Shown: positions 1-11,370, numbered from the stretch's first letter. The stretch: 64,000 nucleotides of DNA from Nematopogon swammerdamellus (GCA_946902875.1 OX336355.1:17827347-17891346); one strand, 5' to 3'. Numbers and translations: made by a program. Notes: generated by a model not told the origin, from the letters alone.

Positions 1-455
1 CAAATATTTCGTAAAATAATGAAGTTAGATCAATAGATAAAAAATTGCGATAATTTTTTTTTTTTCAAAATGACAATGTTCGTGAAAATGACTCATATAC
101 ACATAGTTTAGTTAGATAGATGTATATTCTATAATAAATAACTATTAGTAGGAAGCGTCGTACATAATAGTTCTTACTAGACAAAATTTATATTTTAAAG
201 TAGGTAAGAATCATGTAAAAAAATAATTGTCAAATTTATTAATAAAGAGATTTGTTTTGAAAAAAAATTAACTCTTGCACCTTATAGGCAATGATATTGA
301 CTACATAGAAATGTGAAGCATGTCTTGTGAAAGTTTACTTGTTTAGAAGAATAGATATAAAATTACTTTTTTTTTTTATTTGAGGCCCGCGCGGGCCTAA
401 CTGAAGGGAGCGGGTAGAAAAATATTCGGTGCGCGCGCGGGCCCTTGTGAACGTT
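1..455. other. AT-rich sequence without gene
   Basis: No coding signal is seen. The first 45 bases closely resemble 28893-28940 (both contain ATATTTCGTAAAATAATGAA), so the window opens inside a dispersed repeat. The rest is low-complexity AT with a short GC-rich patch at 386-445. Confidence 0.5.
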
Positions 456-553
456 ACTGGTCATCAACCATTCCACCTAAAACTGTAGGTAGGTCCCCGA
501 GGTGATAGGGTTTAGCCCGCCCGGGTTGGTACCACCGCACTGAATGAAAGGTC
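456..553 (+). mobile_element. SINE-A, fragment of the central core
   Basis: Matches the core of the SINE-A family: the GTAGG(G)TTTA box followed by GGTTGGTACCACCGCACTGA. It is cut off where the next copy starts at 559, so this is an older copy broken by a later insertion. Confidence 0.75.
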
Positions 554-558
554 GTTTG

Positions 559-879
559 TACCGTGTGGGGCCGGTACTTTAAAAGAATAGCCCCACTGCA
601 TCTCTCCCCGTGTATGTCGTAAAAGGCGACTAAGGGATATGACTCCCTTCTTATATTACAAGGAAAAAAAAAACGCCCGGGTTGGTACCACCGCACTAAA
701 TGAAAGGTCGATCGAAACGGCTATGTAAATAGTTTGTGTTTTCCGTCCAGTTCAGTGTAGCCGGCACGACCAAAGGGAAGCACTGACGTGGCACCAACTT
801 CACCCGGTGTTATGGGCTGACATCACGGATGTTGTAGGTGATGTAGCCAACCGTGTCAGTTTCAATAAAAAAAAAAAAA
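559..879 (+). mobile_element. SINE-A copy with 5' module H and poly-A tail
   Basis: Starts with module H (ACCGTGTGGGGCCGGTAC through GGCGACTAAGGGAT), runs into the SINE-A core (GGTTGGTACCACCGCAC) and 3' body (GGGAAGCACTGACGTGGCAC, GGTGATGTAGCCAACCGTG), and ends in CAATA followed by a 14-base A run. The tRNA/5S-like segment present in other copies is missing here; module H joins the core directly. Same arrangement as 32538-32866 and the reverse copy at 11371-11693. No protein is encoded. Confidence 0.85.
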
Positions 880-1037
880 AGTGTCGGTTGAAACGGCTAT
901 GTAAATAGTTCGTGTTTCTTGTCCAGTTCAGTGTAGCCGACACGACCGAAGGGAAGCACTGACATGACACACTAGTCTTTTCACCGTAGGTGAGGTAGCC
1001 AACCGTGTCAGTTTCCATAAAAAATAAAATAAAAAAA
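880..1037 (+). mobile_element. SINE-A, 5'-truncated third tandem copy
   Basis: Begins in the body at GGTTGAAACGGCTATGTAAA, contains the GGGAAGCACTGACATG box, lacks part of the 3' body and ends in an A-rich tail. It follows immediately after the previous copy's tail, making three SINE-A pieces in a row. Confidence 0.75.
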
Positions 1038-1389
1038 CCGGCAAAGTGCGAGTCGAGTTCGCGCACCGAGGGTTCCGTATCGCCATGTCATGGTCAGCGC
1101 CACTCACGCGGCACGCCATTATGTATTAGTTAAAATGCTTCAAACTCTTTTCGGTAGATGGCGCGCATACTCTTCTTAGTTTCTTGTATGGGGACCCCCG
1201 TGAATTTTTTACTGTTTCTTATTTTTCTTACTTTTTGTTATATCGGCCATAATAATAAGTAATAACACATATTCTGTGAAAATTTCAACGGGCTACCTAT
1301 TACGGTTCAAGAGATACAGCCCTCGGACAGACATACAGACGGCGTAGTCTTAGTAATAGGGTCCCGTACGGCGGATACGGAACCCTAAA
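1038..1389 (+). mobile_element. Lepidopteran non-autonomous repeat (GGGTTCCGTA family)
   Basis: Begins GTGCGAGTCG...CGCACCGAGGGTTCCGTA and ends GGGTCCCGTACGG...GGAACCCTAAA, so the two ends are partly inverted copies of each other. The interior has the TGTTATATCGGCCATAATAA block, AATTTCAACGGGCTACC and a run of ACAGAC repeats. Six other copies occur in this window (14690, 15915, 35300, 42950, 54045, 56830). Non-coding; autonomous partner unknown. Confidence 0.75.
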
Positions 1390-1744
1390 GCAACATTGAA
1401 ATCTTAACTGCCACCACCGTCACCAACATCACTTCAATGTTTACATAGCCACAAAGCGCGTGCAATTTCCGTACACAAGGCAGACGATAGGTAACCCATC
1501 AGAATATAATAACTAAACGAGTTGCATCTCCGCTATCTTATCTAACCAGATATCGCTGTAGTACGAGATATAATATGCATTGTTCAGCGCGATATCACGC
1601 CAAATTCCACACCCACATTCCGTGCTATCATATAAACATGATCTCCATGTTATATTTACTCGCGAAAATGCGCGCATAGCTGTGGCAACAATGCTATTGT
1701 CGTGTCGTTAAGACGAGATGGAAGTTAACTTTCTCAATACAATA
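1390..1744. other. No gene seen
   Basis: Mixed-composition sequence with no long open frame. Positions 1704-1744 belong to a small repeat (ACGAGATGGAAGTTAACTTT) also present at 54215-54270 and, reversed, at 2760-2850 and 55395-55465. Confidence 0.4.
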
Positions 1745-1990
1745 TCGTCTTTCGGCATTTATGTCTTAAAAGCTGTGCCCGCGGCTCCGCCCGCTCTCAT
1801 ATTTCACTTCACTGCTAACCTCATAAGCTATTTAGCGCGATAGTAAGTAGCCTATAGTTGATGGGAAGAATCAAGCTATCCGTAGAATTTTGTTTTATTA
1901 AAATCGGTTCAGTGGTTCTCGAGTTATAAGCGGACAGACAGACACTCAGACAGACAGAAAGCAGACGTTGGATTTTATTATAGGTAATTT
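1745..1990 (-). repeat. Dispersed repeat ending GCCGCGGGCACAGC
   Basis: The same repeat lies in opposite orientation at 5772-6010: shared blocks include CTAACCTCATAAGCTATTTA, TTAAAATCGGTTCAGTGGTT and a run of ACAGACAG units. The GCCGCGGGC end is typical of a large lepidopteran non-autonomous family also seen at 17826, 19892 and 39845. Confidence 0.65.
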
Positions 1991-1999
1991 ACTCCCCGG

Positions 2000-2498
2000 G
2001 ACACAGAACACCAACCCTGATCATCTGTACTTTCGAATCGATGCACACCTGTGAAAAGTTATAAATAAGTATAGGGAATGTTCTAGGTTTTCAATCTACA
2101 GGATTATCTTTAGTGAACTGAAACGTTGAAATAGCAAGTTTTTTAACTTTGCTCGATAGAAAAAAAATCCAAACATTCCTCTATTTTTACAGCAATTTCT
2201 TATATTTTTAACCGACTTCAAATTAAAAAGGAGGAGGTTCTATTTTCGGCTGTATGTATTTTTTTTTATGTATGTTCAGCAATATATTCCCCAATTGTGA
2301 ACGGATTTCGATGAATCTTTTTGTGTTCGGTTCAGTCTAGCTCCAAGGTGGTCCCATTTTTTTTTTGGTCAAGATCGGAATGGAAAGCGGGGCGGAATCG
2401 CGAGGCCGAAGGCCGAGCGATTCCGCCGAGTACATTAATAGCAAATAAAAATTACTAAAAAAACTGTGAAATAATAAACTTTTTAAAAAATATATATA
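2000..2498. other. Repeat-derived sequence, no gene
   Basis: Contains AACCGACTTCAAATTAAAAA followed by GGAGGAGGTTCTATTTTCGG, a start commonly seen in lepidopteran MITE-like repeats, then GAGGCCGAAGGCCGAGCGAT, which recurs at 37180. No open frame of note. Confidence 0.45.
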
Positions 2499-2649
2499 AA
2501 CCGCCTTCAAAAATGTATGAAATAAAAAAATAAAAATCGAACCCTAGAGTTGAAGGCGGTGGTGCTAAAGCAAGCAAAAATAACCGACCGCCTTCAACTC
2601 TAGGTTTCGATTTTTATTTTTTTATTTCATACATTTTTGAAGGCGGTTT
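2499..2649. repeat. Foldback element, 61-nt near-perfect arms
   Basis: Left arm 2499-2559 (AAACCGCCTTCAAAAATGTA ... TTGAAGGCGG) is the reverse complement of the right arm 2588-2649 with one clear mismatch, around a 28-base loop. Each arm itself starts and ends with CCGCCTTCAA/TTGAAGGCGG. MITE-like, non-coding. Confidence 0.8.
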
Positions 2650-2674
2650 TTATATTTTTGTGTCGCCCTTTAGC

Positions 2675-2780
2675 ACGGCATTTTGTCCTTATCCCATAGT
2701 CGCCTTTTACGACATGCACGGGGTGAGGTGCAGTGGGGATATTCTTTTTAAGTACCTACCGAACCCACACGGATAAGGTT
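2675..2780 (-). mobile_element. Module H plus element C start, reverse fragment
   Basis: Read on the minus strand it gives the GTGTGGG...GCATGTCGTAAAAGGCGACT module and the GTGCTAAAGGGCGACA start of element C. Both ends are truncated. Confidence 0.6.
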
Positions 2781-3111
2781 TAGGGGGGTAAAAACATAAA
2801 TGCCGAAAGACGATTTTCTATGGAGAAAGTTAACTTCCGTCTCGTCTAAGGCCCACTTGCACCAAAGTTTAACTCGTTAAGCTAGTACCCGTTGACTGTG
2901 GGAACCGCGTTTAAATCCATAACTCGCTACTTAACTCTAAATTCGTGTTGGCGCAATTGGGCCTTAAGGTATGAAACCCCGTACAAGGTAAGAAAGCACG
3001 GTGCAAACTCTACGTGTGCAAGCAAAATAGCGATACGACTCTTTTTCGCCGTGGATGCATCGCACATAAATTTGTAGAGTAACCGAAAATTTGTACCTGT
3101 AGGTCTGTAGG

Positions 3112-3287
3112 TTGCCTTTCTTTCTTATACCTTACTAGGTTGTAGGGTTTATCTCGCCCGGGTTGATACCACCGCACTGAATGAAACGTCTTCGGTCGAA
3201 ACGGCAATGTAAATAGTTCGTATTTTCCGTCCAGTTCATTGTAGCCGATATGAAATGAATGGAAGCACTAACATGGCACCTATATAT
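3112..3287 (+). mobile_element. SINE-A fragment
   Basis: Contains TTACTAGG..GTAGGGTTTA, GGTTGATACCACCGCACTGA, GAAACGGCAATGTAAATAGT and AAGCACTAACATGGCACC. The 5' head and the last part of the body are absent. Confidence 0.75.
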
Positions 3288-3832
3288 ACCTGTATAGTTA
3301 TATAATTGGTTTTTCGGAAACAGCTCTAATGATTTGGATGAAATTTTGTATTTAGATAATTTTTGTTTTCAACTTTATCTAGATAGTTGTAGACGCCGCC
3401 GAGTGAAACTAGGTCGCCCAGGTACTAGGCATTAATAGAGATGGCTACATTGGAAATAATAATATCGATTTATAAAAATTTATACATGAACATGAATCGT
3501 GAACATAATATTTTGCATCGCAGGCAATATCCGCGACAAAAATATCGATGTGACAATCGATATTTCATTGCATAATCTTTCACATCCCTATAATAATATA
3601 TCGGTTTCGAAGGACGAATGTCTGTGGTCACCAGTGCCTGTCAGCCGCTGTATCAAATATCGTGCGTCTAATGTAAAGTGCACACTATGTGCTCTATCCG
3701 ACCACGGCCGTAGGGTTTACACTTACAAAATGTGCTTTCTTGCATTTGAAAAATCTACACTAATATTATAAAAAGATAAAGTTTTTAGTTTGGATGTAGG
3801 AGGTAATCTCCGAAAATATTTCTATATTAGAG

Positions 3833-3901
3833 AAAATGCAAATTCGAAAATGAAGAGAATTTGTTCCTATTCATTTTCGACTTCGCATTTTCTCTAATAA
3901 T
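3833..3901. repeat. Short foldback
   Basis: ATTAGAGAAAATGC...TTCGAAAATGAA pairs with TTCATTTTCGACTTCGCATT and TTCTCTAAT around a short loop. It lies inside the preceding repeat and was probably a separate small insertion. Confidence 0.55.
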
Positions 3902-3999
3902 GAAATATAAAAAAGCGAGTACATGCTTAGTACTAACATATAAAAATAAAAACATAATATCCGAAAATATTCATTCGATTTTCAAAATTCTTTCATCAA

Positions 4000-4568
4000 A
4001 GCTGCTTCTGTATAAATCGCAGATCAGGTCCTGCTTGGAGTACTGCTCGCACCTGTGGGATGGCTCTGCCAAATACCAGCTTGAGCCTCTGGACTCAATC
4101 CAGCGTCGAGCCGTGCGACTAGTGGGTGACCCCGAAGTGTCCCGCGATCTAGAACCACTGCAACACCGTAGGGATGTCGGCTCCCTAAGTGTGTTCTATC
4201 GCTTATTCCATGGGGAGTGCTCGGAGGAGCTGTTTAATGCGATCCCGCCGTCCCCTTTCCACCTTCGCACCACGCGCACTGGGCAGGGATTGCATCCCTA
4301 CACGCTGGACTTACCGCGGATGCGTACCAATCGATTCTGCAGATCTTTCCTCTACAGAACCGGTAAACTCTGGAACGCTCTCCCTGCCCATATATTTCCC
4401 CCCAAGTACAGTCTCGGGTCCTTCAAGAGGGGCGTGAATGGGCACCTGTCAGGCCGGCATGGCATTCGTAACCCCCGCATACGACCGAATGTCCATGGGC
4501 GTCGTTAGACACCTTATGGGTGGCTCGGCGCCATATGTCGCGCTGTCAATAAAAAAATAAAAAAATAA
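4000..4568 (+). pseudogene. 5'-truncated LINE, C-terminal end of reverse-transcriptase ORF (CR1/Jockey-like)
   Basis: The open frame to the stop at 4506-4508 contains IRSCLEYCSHLWDGSA, LDSIQRRAVRLVGDP, FYRLFHGECSEELF and LWNALPAHIFPPKYSLGSFK. This is the conserved tail after the RT domain in CR1/Jockey-type non-LTR retrotransposons. No endonuclease and no RT catalytic motifs are present, so the copy is dead on arrival. The element ends in AATAAAAAAATAAAAAAATA and is flanked by a likely 5-base target duplication ATCAA (3995-3999 and 4569-4573). Related pieces lie at 23590, 30245, 34812 (reverse) and 45147. The exact clade is not certain from this tail. Confidence 0.85.
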
Positions 4569-5061
4569 ATCAATATTTAAAATGGACCGTTAGGATGGGC
4601 ATGGGCTAATGCGAGCGAAGCCGCTGGAAAAACCTATAGTTTGTAAATATACACTAATATTATAAAGAGGTACAGTTTGTAAGTTTAGATGTAGGAGGTA
4701 GGTAATCTCCGAAAATATTCATTCGAATTTTAAAATTCTTTGACCAATATTTAGCATGGACCTTCAGGATCGACATAGGCTAATGCGAGCGAAGCCGCGG
4801 GCATAAGTTAGTGTGTAAATAAAAAGGCCAAGTTCGATGCACTTCTTGGCCAAAAATTCTTGTGAAATCGAATGTGCGGCCAAGTTGTTACGATATTGTT
4901 TGTGGTGAAACTGATGTTTTCAGGGTGTTATACCTCAAATGAGGGAAAAAATTAAACCCTCATAAGATCACTCTCGTGTCTATCTTGTCTGTCCGTCTGT
5001 CACAGCTCATTTTCTCCAAATCTACTGGACGAAAAAAGTTCAATTTTGGTACATATAGGTA

Positions 5062-5385
5062 CCGTGTGGGGCCGGTACTTAAAAAGAACAGCCCCACTGC
5101 ATCTCTCCCCGTGCATGTCGTAAGAGGCGACTAAGGGATAAGGACAAGATACTGCGCTAAAGGGCGACAGGTTAGCCACTTCTCACCTTGGCGCAGTCCT
5201 TCCACCTAGTCATGCAGCAGGTGGGTTCTTCGTGTCTTACTTGCTGCTTGATAGTTGTCTTGTCCTAAACGTGTTAAACGTGGTGGTCGGTGTTGTGCTG
5301 TAATTTACCAGAGTCCTTATAGCACAACACCGATTACTCTGCTTACCCTGATTGTCGGGATAGAGCGTGTGTTATGTAAGATGTG
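5062..5385 (+). mobile_element. Element C: module H joined to a second type of body
   Basis: Starts ACCGTGTGGGGCCGGTAC, passes GCATGTCGTAAGAGGCGACT, then diverges from SINE-A at GGACAAGATACTGCGCTAAA. The body contains TCATGCAGCAGGTGG, TTGCTGCTTGATAGTT, ACGTGGTGGTCGGTGTTGTG and CGATTACTCTGCTTACCCTG and ends near GGATAGAGCGTGTGTTATG. Other copies: 17348 (+), 22858 (-), 29922 (+, truncated). Non-coding, no A tail recognised. Confidence 0.7.
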
Positions 5386-5604
5386 TATGTATAGGTGCCC
5401 AAACGGTCGATCGCAACAGACTTTTAGGTCGATCGCTGAAAATATGTAGAGCAAAAAGTGACTTGTAGAAACATCAAAGAATTCATAATATTTGATGTGA
5501 CCAAAGAGGTTGAATGTTGTCGCTGGCGCTCCTCTAGAGCGGCGATGCAAAAGAGAAAGAGATATTAAACGCGTATGTTAGAGCGAGATAGATAGACGAG
5601 ACAA

Positions 5605-5752
5605 CTCACGTATAGCGCGCGGCACGTAACTTGGCCTCTGTGGGAGAGGGACGACGTTTTACGCATGCGATCGCTGGTATAACGCTGTCCCGCTCGCACA
5701 GCGGCCAAGTTACGCGCCGCGTACTCTACACGCTATATCTGCGTCAAAGCGA
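5605..5752. repeat. Imperfect foldback (MITE-like)
   Basis: CGTATAGCGCGCGGCACGTA plus ACTTGGCC pairs with GGCCAAGTTACGCGCCGCGT plus ACACGCTATA. The arms are about 45 nt with several mismatches and the loop is GC-rich. Confidence 0.55.
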
Positions 5753-5771
5753 ATCTCCCTTCTTCTTCTTA

Positions 5772-6010
5772 CCTATAATAAAATCCAACGTCTGCTTTCT
5801 CTCTGAGTGTCTGAGTGTCTGAGTGTCTGAGTGTATGTCTGTCTGTCCGCTTATAACTCGAGAACCACTGAACCGATTTTAATAAAACAAAATTCTACGG
5901 ATATCTTTATTCTTCCCATCAACTATAGGCTACTTACTATCACGCTAAATAGCTTATGAGGTTAGCAGTGAAGTGAAATATGAGAGCGGGCGGAGCCGCG
6001 GGCACAGCTT
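5772..6010 (+). repeat. Dispersed repeat, opposite copy of 1745-1990
   Basis: Starts CCTATAATAAAATCCAACGT, has four tandem CTGAGTGT units, then AACTCGAGAACCACTGAACC and ends GAGCCGCGGGCACAGCTTC. It is the reverse of 1745-1990, so the two copies form a 3.8 kb spaced inverted pair. Confidence 0.65.
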
Positions 6011-6076
6011 CCTTTTTTTAATAAATCTCAGCTTTTAAAGTGCGATTTGTTGTTGGAAGGACTTCATATAATTATT

Positions 6077-6147
6077 ATGGTTACGTGTGGAGTGCCCGGA
6101 TGTAACTCATCTAAGAAGGAAAACCCAGAAAAGCGTACATTTCACGA
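6077..6147 (+). CDS. THAP-type zinc-finger first exon (partial)
   Basis: An ATG at 6077 opens MVTCGVPGCNSSKK, then ENPEKRTFH, and stops at a clean donor (GA|GTAAGT, intron from 6148). The start M-x2-C-x4-C and the later F-H match the N-terminal half of the C2CH THAP domain, a DNA-binding finger found in insect regulators and in P-element-type transposases. Families of this kind normally break the THAP domain with an intron near here. No second exon (expected C-x2-H pair) was found in the window, and 70 bases downstream the 287-bp satellite begins. It could be the first exon of a host gene with a very long intron, or the stranded end of a domesticated or dead transposon gene. Confidence 0.5.
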
Positions 6148-6215
6148 GTAAGTACCATAAAATGATGTGGCTAACATTTTCCGGGTGGTGTCATTTTCCA
6201 CAAGGACCGCAATAG

Positions 6216-9200
6216 TAACAAATATATATAATATAATGAACACAGGTTTAATTCAAACAAAAATGACTACAAATTATTGAACAACGAAAACTTTTGGTAT
6301 CTACATACAAGCGTCTATAATTTGTTGTAGGTAGATCTCTATAGAAAAAAGTATGGGCACCACTGATATATAGAGTCTGATGATGACCCAATCACGGACG
6401 TAAAGCATTTACCTAAATGAACGAACTTACATTTTGTGGGTAAATTTTGGAGAACAAATTAGGAAGATAAAAAATTTATTGTTTTACTTCCTAATTTGTC
6501 TGGATATAATATATATAATATAATGAACACAGGTTTAATTCAAACAAAAATGACTACAAATTGTTGAACAACGAAAACTTTTGGTACCTACATACAAGTG
6601 CCTATAATTTGTTGTAGGTAGATCTCTATAGAAAAAAGTATGGGCACCACTGATATATAGAGTCTGATGATGACCCAATCACGGACGTAAAGCATTTACC
6701 TAAATGAACGAACTTACATTTTGTGGGTAAATTTTGGAGAACAAATTAGGAAGATAAAAAATTTATTGTTTTACTTCCTAATTTGTCTGGATATAATATA
6801 TATAATATAATGAACACAGGTTTAATTCAAACAAAAATGACTACAAATTGTTGAACAACGAAAACTTTTGGTATCTACATACAAGCGTCTATAATTTGTT
6901 GTAGGTAGATCTCTATAGAAAAAAGTATGGGCACCACTGATATATAGAGTCTGATGATGACCCAATCACGGACGTAAAGCATTTACCTAAATGAACGAAC
7001 TTACATTTTGTGGGTAAATTTTGGAGAACAAATTAGGAAGATAAAAAATTTATTGTTTTACTTCCTAATTTGTCTGGATATAATATATATAATATAATGA
7101 ACACAGGTTTAATTCAAACAAAAATGACTACAAATTGTTGAACAACGAAAACTTTTGGTATCTACATACAAGCGTCTATAATTTGTTGTAGGTAGATCTC
7201 TATAGAAAAAAGTATGGGCACCACTGATATATAGAGTCTGATGATGACCCAATCACGGACGTAAAGCATTTACCTAAATGAACGAACTTACATTTTGTGG
7301 GTAAATTTTGGAGAACAAATTAGGAAGATAAAAAATTTATTGTTTTACTTCCTAATTTGTCTGGATATAATATATATAATATAATGAACACAGGTTTAAT
7401 TCAAACAAAAATGACTACAAATTGTTGAACAACGAAAACTTTTGGTATCTACATACAAGTGCTTATAATTTGTTGTAGGTAGATCTCTATAGAAAAAAGT
7501 ATGGGCACCACTGATATATAGAGTCTGATGATGACCCAATCACGGACGTAAAGCATTTACCTAAATGAACGAACTTACATTTTGTGGGTAAATTTTGGAG
7601 AACAAATTAGGAAGATAAAAAATTTATTGTTTTACTTCCTAATTTGTCTGGATATAATATATATAATATAATGAACACAGGTTTAATTCAAACAAAAATG
7701 ACTACAAATTGTTGAACAACGAAAACTTTTGGTATCTACATACAAGCGTCTATAATTTGTTGTAGGTAGATCTCTATAGAAAAAAGTATGGGCACCACTG
7801 ATATATAGAGTCTGATGATGACCCAATCACGGACGTAAAGCATTTACCTAAATGAACGAACTTACATTTTGTGGGTAAATTTTGGAGAACAAATTAGGAA
7901 GATAAAAAATTTATTGTTTTACTTCCTAATTTGTCTGGATATAATATATATAATATAATGAACACAGGTTTAATTCAAACAAAAATGACTACAAATTGTT
8001 GAACAACGAAAACTTTTGGTATCTACATACAAGCGTCTATAATTTGTTGTAGGTAGATCTCTATAGAAAAAAGTATGGGCACCACTGATATATAGAGTCT
8101 GATGATGACCCAATCACGGACGTAAAGCATTTACCTAAATGAACGAACTTACATTTTGTGGGTAAATTTTGGAGAACAAATTAGGAAGATAAAAAATTTA
8201 TTGTTTTACTTCCTAATTTGTCTGGATATAATATATATAATATAATGAACACAGGTTTAATTCAAACAAAAATGACTACAAATTATTGAACAACGAAAAC
8301 TTTTGGTACCTACATACAAGTGCCTATAATTTGTTGTAGGTAGATCTCTATAGAAAAAAGTATGGGCACCACTGATATATAGAGTCTGATGATGACCCAA
8401 TCACGGACGTAAAGCATTTACCTAAATGAACGAACTTACATTTTGTGGGTAAATTTTGGAGAACAAATTAGGAAGATAAAAAATTTATTGTTTTACTTCC
8501 TAATTTGTCTGGATATAATATATATAATATAATGAACACAGGTTTAATTCAAACAAAAATGACTACAAATTATTGAATAACTAAAACTTTTGGTACCTAC
8601 ATACAAGTGCTTATAATTTGTTGTAGGTAGATCTCTATAGAAAAAAAGTATGGGCACCACTGATATATAGAGTCTGATGATGACCCAATCACGGACGTAA
8701 AGCATTTACCTAAATGAACGAACTTACATTTTGTGGGTAAATTTTGGAGAACAAATTAGGAAGATAAAAAATTTATTGTTTTACTTCCTAATTTGTCTGG
8801 ATATAATATATATAATATAATGAACACAGGTTTAATTCAAACAAAAATGACTACAAATTATTGAATAACTAAAACTTTTGGTACCTACATACAAGTGCTT
8901 ATAATTTGTTGTAGGTAGATCTCTATAGAAAAAAAGTATGGGCACCACTGATATATAGAGTCTGATGATGACCCAATCACGGACGTAAAGCATTTACCTA
9001 AATGAACGAACTTACATTTTGTGGGTAAATTTTGGAGAACAAATTAGGAAGATAAAAAATTTATTGTTTTACTTCCTAATTTGTCTGGATATAATATATA
9101 TAATATAATGAACACAGGTTTAATTCAAACAAAAATGACTACAAATTGTTGAACAACGAAAACTTTTGGTATCTACATACAAGCGTCTATAATTTGTTGT

Positions 9201-11370
9201 AGGTAGATCTCTATAGAAAAAAGTATGGGCACCACTGATATATAGAGTCTGATGATGACCCAATCACGGACGTAAAGCATTTACCTAAATGAACGAACTT
9301 ACATTTTGTGGGTAAATTTTGGAGAACAAATTAGGAAGATAAAAAATTTATTGTTTTACTTCCTAATTTGTCTGGATATAATATATATAATATAATGAAC
9401 ACAGGTTTAATTCAAACAAAAATGACTACAAATTGTTGAACAACGAAAACTTTTGGTATCTACATACAAGCGTCTATAATTTGTTGTAGGTAGATCTCTA
9501 TAGAAAAAAGTATGGGCACCACTGATATATAGAGTCTGATGATGACCCAATCACGGACGTAAAGCATTTACCTAAATGAACGAACTTACATTTTGTGGGT
9601 AAATTTTGGAGAACAAATTAGGAAGATAAAAAATTTATTGTTTTACTTCCTAATTTGTCTGGATATAATATATATAATATAATGAACACAGGTTTAATTC
9701 AAACAAAAATGACTACAAATTGTTGAACAACGAAAACTTTTGGTATCTACATACAAGCGTCTATAATTTGTTGTAGGTAGATCTCTATAGAAAAAAGTAT
9801 GGGCACCACTGATATATAGAGTCTGATGATGACCCAATCACGGACGTAAAGCATTTACCTAAATGAACGAACTTACATTTTGTGGGTAAATTTTGGAGAA
9901 CAAATTAGGAAGATAAAAAATTTATTGTTTTACTTCCTAATTTGTCTGGATATAATATATATAATATAATGAACACAGGTTTAATTCAAACAAAAATGAC
10001 TACAAATTGTTGAACAACGAAAACTTTTGGTATCTACATACAAGTGCTTATAATTTGTTGTAGGTAGATCTCTATAGAAAAAAGTATGGGCACCACTGAT
10101 ATATAGAGTCTGATGATGACCCAATCACGGACGTAAAGCATTTACCTAAATGAACGAACTTACATTTTGTGGGTAAATTTTGGAGAACAAATTAGGAAGA
10201 TAAAAAATTTATTGTTTTACTTCCTAATTTGTCTGGATATAATATATATAATATAATGAACACAGGTTTAATTCAAACAAAAATGACTACAAATTGTTGA
10301 ACAACGAAAACTTTTGGTATCTACATACAAGCGTCTATAATTTGTTGTAGGTAGATCTCTATAGAAAAAAGTATGGGCACCACTGATATATAGAGTCTGA
10401 TGATGACCCAATCACGGACGTAAAGCATTTACCTAAATGAACGAACTTACATTTTGTGGGTAAATTTTGGAGAACAAATTAGGAAGATAAAAAATTTATT
10501 GTTTTACTTCCTAATTTGTCTGGATATAATATATATAATATAATGAACACAGGTTTAATTCAAACAAAAATGACTACAAATTATTGAACAACGAAAACTT
10601 TTGGTACCTACATACAAGTGCCTATAATTTGTTGTAGGTAGATCTCTATAGAAAAAAGTATGGGCACCACTGATATATAGAGTCTGATGATGACCCAATC
10701 ACGGACGTAAAGCATTTACCTAAATGAACGAACTTACATTTTGTGGGTAAATTTTGGAGAACAAATTAGGAAGATAAAAAATTTATTGTTTTACTTCCTA
10801 ATTTGTCTGGATATAATATATATAATATAATGAACACAGGTTTAATTCAAACAAAAATGACTACAAATTATTGAATAACTAAAACTTTTGGTACCTACAT
10901 ACAAGTGCTTATAATTTGTTGTAGGTAGATCTCTATAGAAAAAAAGTATGGGCACCACTGATATATAGAGTCTGATGATGACCCAATCACGGACGTAAAG
11001 CATTTACCTAAATGAACGAACTTACATTTTGTGGGTAAATTTTGGAGAACAAATTAGGAAGATAAAAAATTTATTGTTTTACTTCCTAATTTGTCTGGAT
11101 ATAATATATATAATATAATGAACACAGGTTTAATTCAAACAAAAATGACTACAAATTATTGAATAACTAAAACTTTTGGTACCTACATACAAGTGCTTAT
11201 AATTTGTTGTAGGTAGATCTCTATAGAAAAAAAGTATGGGCACCACTGATATATAGAGTCTGATGATGACCCAATCACGGACGTAAAGCATTTACCTAAA
11301 TGAACGAACTTACATTTTGTGGGTAAATTTTGGATAACAAATTAGGAAGATAAAAAATTTATTGTTTTAC
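6216..11370 (+). repeat. 287-bp tandem satellite, 18 units
   Basis: The marker CACAGGTTTAATTCAAAC recurs at 6241, 6528, 6815, 7102, 7389, 7676, 7963, 8250, 8537, 8825, 9113, 9400, 9687, 9974, 10261, 10548, 10835 and 11123: spacing 287, or 288 where one extra A occurs. Units differ at a few diagnostic sites (ATTGTTG/ATTATTG, AACAACG/AATAACT, AAGCGTCTA/AAGTGCCTA/AAGTGCTTA). Each unit carries a 13-nt inverted repeat, ACAAATTAGGAAG ... CTTCCTAATTTGT, with a loop of about 20 bases. No open frame of meaning. The last unit is interrupted by a SINE at 11371. Confidence 0.97.

Larger units (their letters stand above)
3755..4812 (+). repeat. Lepidopteran repeat, two tandem copies, first split by a LINE
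   Basis: The intact second copy (about 4656-4812) runs from ACTAATATTATAAA through GGAGGTAGGTAATCTCCGAA to GCGAGCGAAGCCGCGGGC. The first copy has the same blocks but is interrupted at 4000-4568 by a LINE tail; it resumes with CAATATTTAAAATGGACCG. Having an uninterrupted neighbour makes the insertion point readable. Confidence 0.65.

Noticed and set aside
454..696. Open frames such as [19 protein letters not shown] on the reverse strand of module H
   Set aside because: They recur wherever module H occurs, are antisense to the retroposon, and break at different points in each copy; a by-product of repeat sequence, not a gene.
6216..11370. CRISPR-like regular array
   Set aside because: Units are 287 bp of near-identical sequence with no unique spacers, in a eukaryotic genome; it is a satellite.
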